Assembly (NCBI GenBank): GCA_964429655.1
Contig: CAYSCZ010000011.1
Location: 1 to 64,000 of the forward strand
Length of the DNA: 64,000 nucleotides
Direction of reading: 5' to 3'
Origin: CAYSCZ01 sp964429655
GTDB taxonomy: Bacteria > Bacteroidota > Bacteroidia > Cytophagales > Cyclobacteriaceae
Shown piece after piece: positions 62,167-64,000 of this stretch. A model generated the notes under the pieces. The model made no database searches. It was not told where the DNA came from and saw only the letters and a list, made by a program, of their open reading frames with translations. A program made the position numbers and the translations under genes. Within the stretch, counting starts at the first letter, position 1. Every line of letters starts with the position of its first letter.

Positions 62167-63429
62167 ATGATAACAACCTTTGAGGAAAAGTCTACTGATC
62201 AAATAAAATTACGATTTAGTAAAGTCAGAGCCCAATCAATAGATCTATGCAGTTCTTTAAAGACTGAAGATCATGTAGTGCAACCTGTTGTGGATGTGAG
62301 TCCTCCAAAATGGCATCTGGCTCATACAACCTGGTTCTTTGAAAACTTCGTGCTAGTACCTCATAAAATTAATTATAATTCCTTCCACAAAGATTATTGC
62401 TACCTATTTAACAGTTATTATGAAAACGTCGGTGATCGTGTAATTAGGCCAAACCGTGGATTTATGACACGCCCAACGGTTGATGAGGTCATGAAATACA
62501 GGGAATACGTTGACCAACAGATGTTCGAATACCTGGAAAATGAAAATATCGAACCATCGGTACTTGACGTACTGGCTATAGGGTTACAGCATGAGCAACA
62601 ACATCAGGAGTTATTGATCTATGACCTCAAACATATTTTAGGCATTAATCCACTATTCCCCTCCTACAGAAACCTAAAGGCACCGGAGTGTAACTACAGG
62701 ATAATGAACTGGTTAGAAGTTCCAGAGGGAATACATGACATTGGATTTGAAGGTCAGGGATTTTGTTATGACAATGAACTTGCCCGTCATAAAGCTTATA
62801 TCCATAAATGTGAAATAGCAGACCGGCTTGTAACAAATGGCGAGTATCTGGAATTCATGCAAGATGGTGGTTATAAAAAATTTAATTTTTGGCTGGCGGA
62901 AGCATGGGATTGGGTATGTAATAACCAGGAGAAATCACCCATGCACTGGCATTTCATTGATGGAGATTGGTATGAATTCACCTATGGGGGCTTAAAGCCA
63001 ATCAATGAGCATGCGCCAGTAACCCACATAAGTTATTATGAAGCAGATGCATATGCCAGATGGAAGGGTTTGAGGATTCCCACGGAATTTGAATGGGAAG
63101 CTACCGCATATATTTACCAACCCAATCCTTCTGATGATGATAATTTTATTGACAAAAGACTGTTCTCAGCTTGTTCGCCTGTAAATGAAAATCATTATCA
63201 ACTATTTGGTGATTTGTGGGAGTGGACTGCGAGTGCTTATTTGCCTTATCCGGATTTTAAAATTGCTGATGGGGCAATCGGTGAGTATAACGGAAAGTTC
63301 ATGATTAATCAAATGGTGTTGAGAGGGGGGTCTTTTGCTACGTCTAAGGATCATATAAGAAGAACCTATCGAAATTTCTTTCATCCCCACCTTAAATGGC
63401 TCCTCAGCGGGATCCGTTTGGCGCGCTAA
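62167..63429 (+). CDS. egtB: Ergothioneine biosynthesis protein EgtB (sulfoxide synthase)
   Basis: This 420-residue iron enzyme couples a thiol to hercynine with O2. The N-terminal DinB-like domain carries iron-ligand histidines His53 (WHLAH), His142 and His146 (HEQQH). The C-terminal formylglycine-generating-enzyme-like domain has RLVTNGEYLEFM, RIPTEFEWEATAY, GDLWEWTASAY and VLRGGSFAT. egtD follows 75 bases later. No egtA or egtC is nearby, so the sulfur donor may be cysteine, as in other EgtB types. A leader ORF and terminator precede it. Confidence 0.93.
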   Translation: MITTFEEKSTDQIKLRFSKVRAQSIDLCSSLKTEDHVVQPVVDVSPPKWHLAHTTWFFENFVLVPHKINYNSFHKDYCYLFNSYYENVGDRVIRPNRGFMTRPTVDEVMKYREYVDQQMFEYLENENIEPSVLDVLAIGLQHEQQHQELLIYDLKHILGINPLFPSYRNLKAPECNYRIMNWLEVPEGIHDIGFEGQGFCYDNELARHKAYIHKCEIADRLVTNGEYLEFMQDGGYKKFNFWLAEAWDWVCNNQEKSPMHWHFIDGDWYEFTYGGLKPINEHAPVTHISYYEADAYARWKGLRIPTEFEWEATAYIYQPNPSDDDNFIDKRLFSACSPVNENHYQLFGDLWEWTASAYLPYPDFKIADGAIGEYNGKFMINQMVLRGGSFATSKDHIRRTYRNFFHPHLKWLLSGIRLAR

Positions 63430-63504
63430 AGAGTTGTTATTACCATCAATATCAATGCAAATAAATAAATAGAATCCAGATCAAAGAAACTATAATACTA
63501 TCAT

Positions 63505-64000
63505 ATGAAAGATGCCATAGCTATTGATAAGCAATTTATGGAAGATGTTCATCAGGGGCTTTCTGCGAACAAAAAGTATCTACACTCAAAATACTTTTAT
63601 GATGAAACGGGAGATAAACTATTCCAGGAAATTATGCAGTTGGATGAATACTATCTAACAGATGAAGAATATGCCATCTTTCAAAATCAAAAAAAGGACA
63701 TACTTAAAGCATTCGGGGATGATTTCAGTTTATTGGAATTTGGGGCGGGAGATGGTTTTAAGACAAAAGTTTTACTAAAATATTTTCTTGATAACCAAGT
63801 AGAATTTAACTACCTGCCCATAGATATTTCCCAAAATGTGTTAGAAATACTTGAATCTGATCTAAAAAAAGATCTACCACATCTTGAAGTAGATATTCTT
63901 GTAGGAGAATATTTTAAGGCCCTAAAAATGGAAGAACTTGAAAATCATGCCAGTAAAATTGTCTTGTTACTTGGCTCAAACATCGGGAACTTCAAAAATC
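63505..64000 (+). CDS. egtD: L-histidine N-alpha-methyltransferase EgtD (cut by window end)
   Basis: The first 165 codons are present and the gene runs off the right edge. The protein begins MKDAIAIDKQFMEDVHQGLS and has KYFYDETGDKLFQEIMQLDEYYLTDEE, the SAM-binding LEFGAGDGFKTKVLL, and YLPIDISQNVLEILE followed by LLGSNIGNF, all typical of EgtD. It trimethylates histidine to hercynine, the substrate of EgtB just upstream. Substrate-pocket residues lie beyond the window. Confidence 0.9.
   Translation, partial: MKDAIAIDKQFMEDVHQGLSANKKYLHSKYFYDETGDKLFQEIMQLDEYYLTDEEYAIFQNQKKDILKAFGDDFSLLEFGAGDGFKTKVLLKYFLDNQVEFNYLPIDISQNVLEILESDLKKDLPHLEVDILVGEYFKALKMEELENHASKIVLLLGSNIGNFKN

Overview
The window is one contiguous, AT-rich, gene-dense chromosomal segment of a Bacteroidetes bacterium, most likely of the order Cytophagales. 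No taxonomic search was possible, so this rests on several signs. The operon pdxA-DUF177-rpmF-fabH-efp-accB-accC is typical of the phylum. So are a Lacal_2735-type small protein, fused E1 alpha/beta and fused HyuA/HyuB polypeptides, an ExbB-small membrane protein-ExbD-ExbD set, and lipoproteins with short Cys lipoboxes. Ribosome-binding sites are weak, several starts are TTG, and promoters fit TTTG-N19-TAnnTTTG. Most genes are housekeeping. No prophage, CRISPR array or large insertion sequence is visible.

Layout. Positions 1-7.5 kb (minus strand) hold a nitrilase-type amidase, a broken alpha/beta hydrolase beside a small mobile element, an Nramp-like transporter coupled to a 5-oxoprolinase-type enzyme, and a lipoprotein. 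A lactam/amide (5-oxoproline) scavenging role is the best guess. Positions 7.5-14.5 kb are more accessory: HU, a decayed alcohol dehydrogenase, a radical SAM protein facing a Gfo/Idh/MocA oxidoreductase, two DNA-base glycosylases (SMUG2-like and AlkA-like), and a lipoprotein/outer-membrane pair. Positions 14.5-28 kb carry a quinone oxidoreductase, HslV, pyruvate dehydrogenase E2, an SRAP-like protein without its catalytic residues, a FabH paralogue, a YwqK/MORN-like repeat protein, PhoH, a GNAT, a PAP2 phosphatase and a membrane adenylate/guanylate cyclase. A second copy of the mobile element follows at 28.2 kb.

Positions 28.4-33.7 kb form the fatty-acid/translation operon. Positions 33.8-38.4 kb carry rsmA, mgtE, a 2-hydroxyacid dehydrogenase, greA, a HIT protein and ruvC. 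Positions 38.4-44.4 kb are a tightly overlapping seven-gene operon for envelope, signalling and general metabolism. A tRNA-Ser(GGA) and an ExbB/ExbD energy-transduction operon follow. Positions 46.9-55 kb include alanine dehydrogenase, a branched-chain-type E1, a LuxE-like acyltransferase, an NtrC-type regulator without its helix-turn-helix, and rnpB. Positions 55-64 kb hold a large TamB, tsaD, smpB, an HNH nuclease and egtB-egtD (ergothioneine type), with egtD cut by the window end.

Five signals merit most attention. (1) Two 165-bp non-autonomous elements have 15-bp terminal inverted repeats and TTAAA target duplications. (2) A 14-codon leader ORF ending in Trp-Trp abuts a strong terminator just upstream of egtB and looks like an attenuator. 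(3) A promoter-terminator-greA arrangement resembles the GraL leader of enterobacteria. (4) The SRAP homologue is catalytically gutted. (5) The Nramp relative lacks the metal-binding motifs and is translationally coupled to oxoprolinase.
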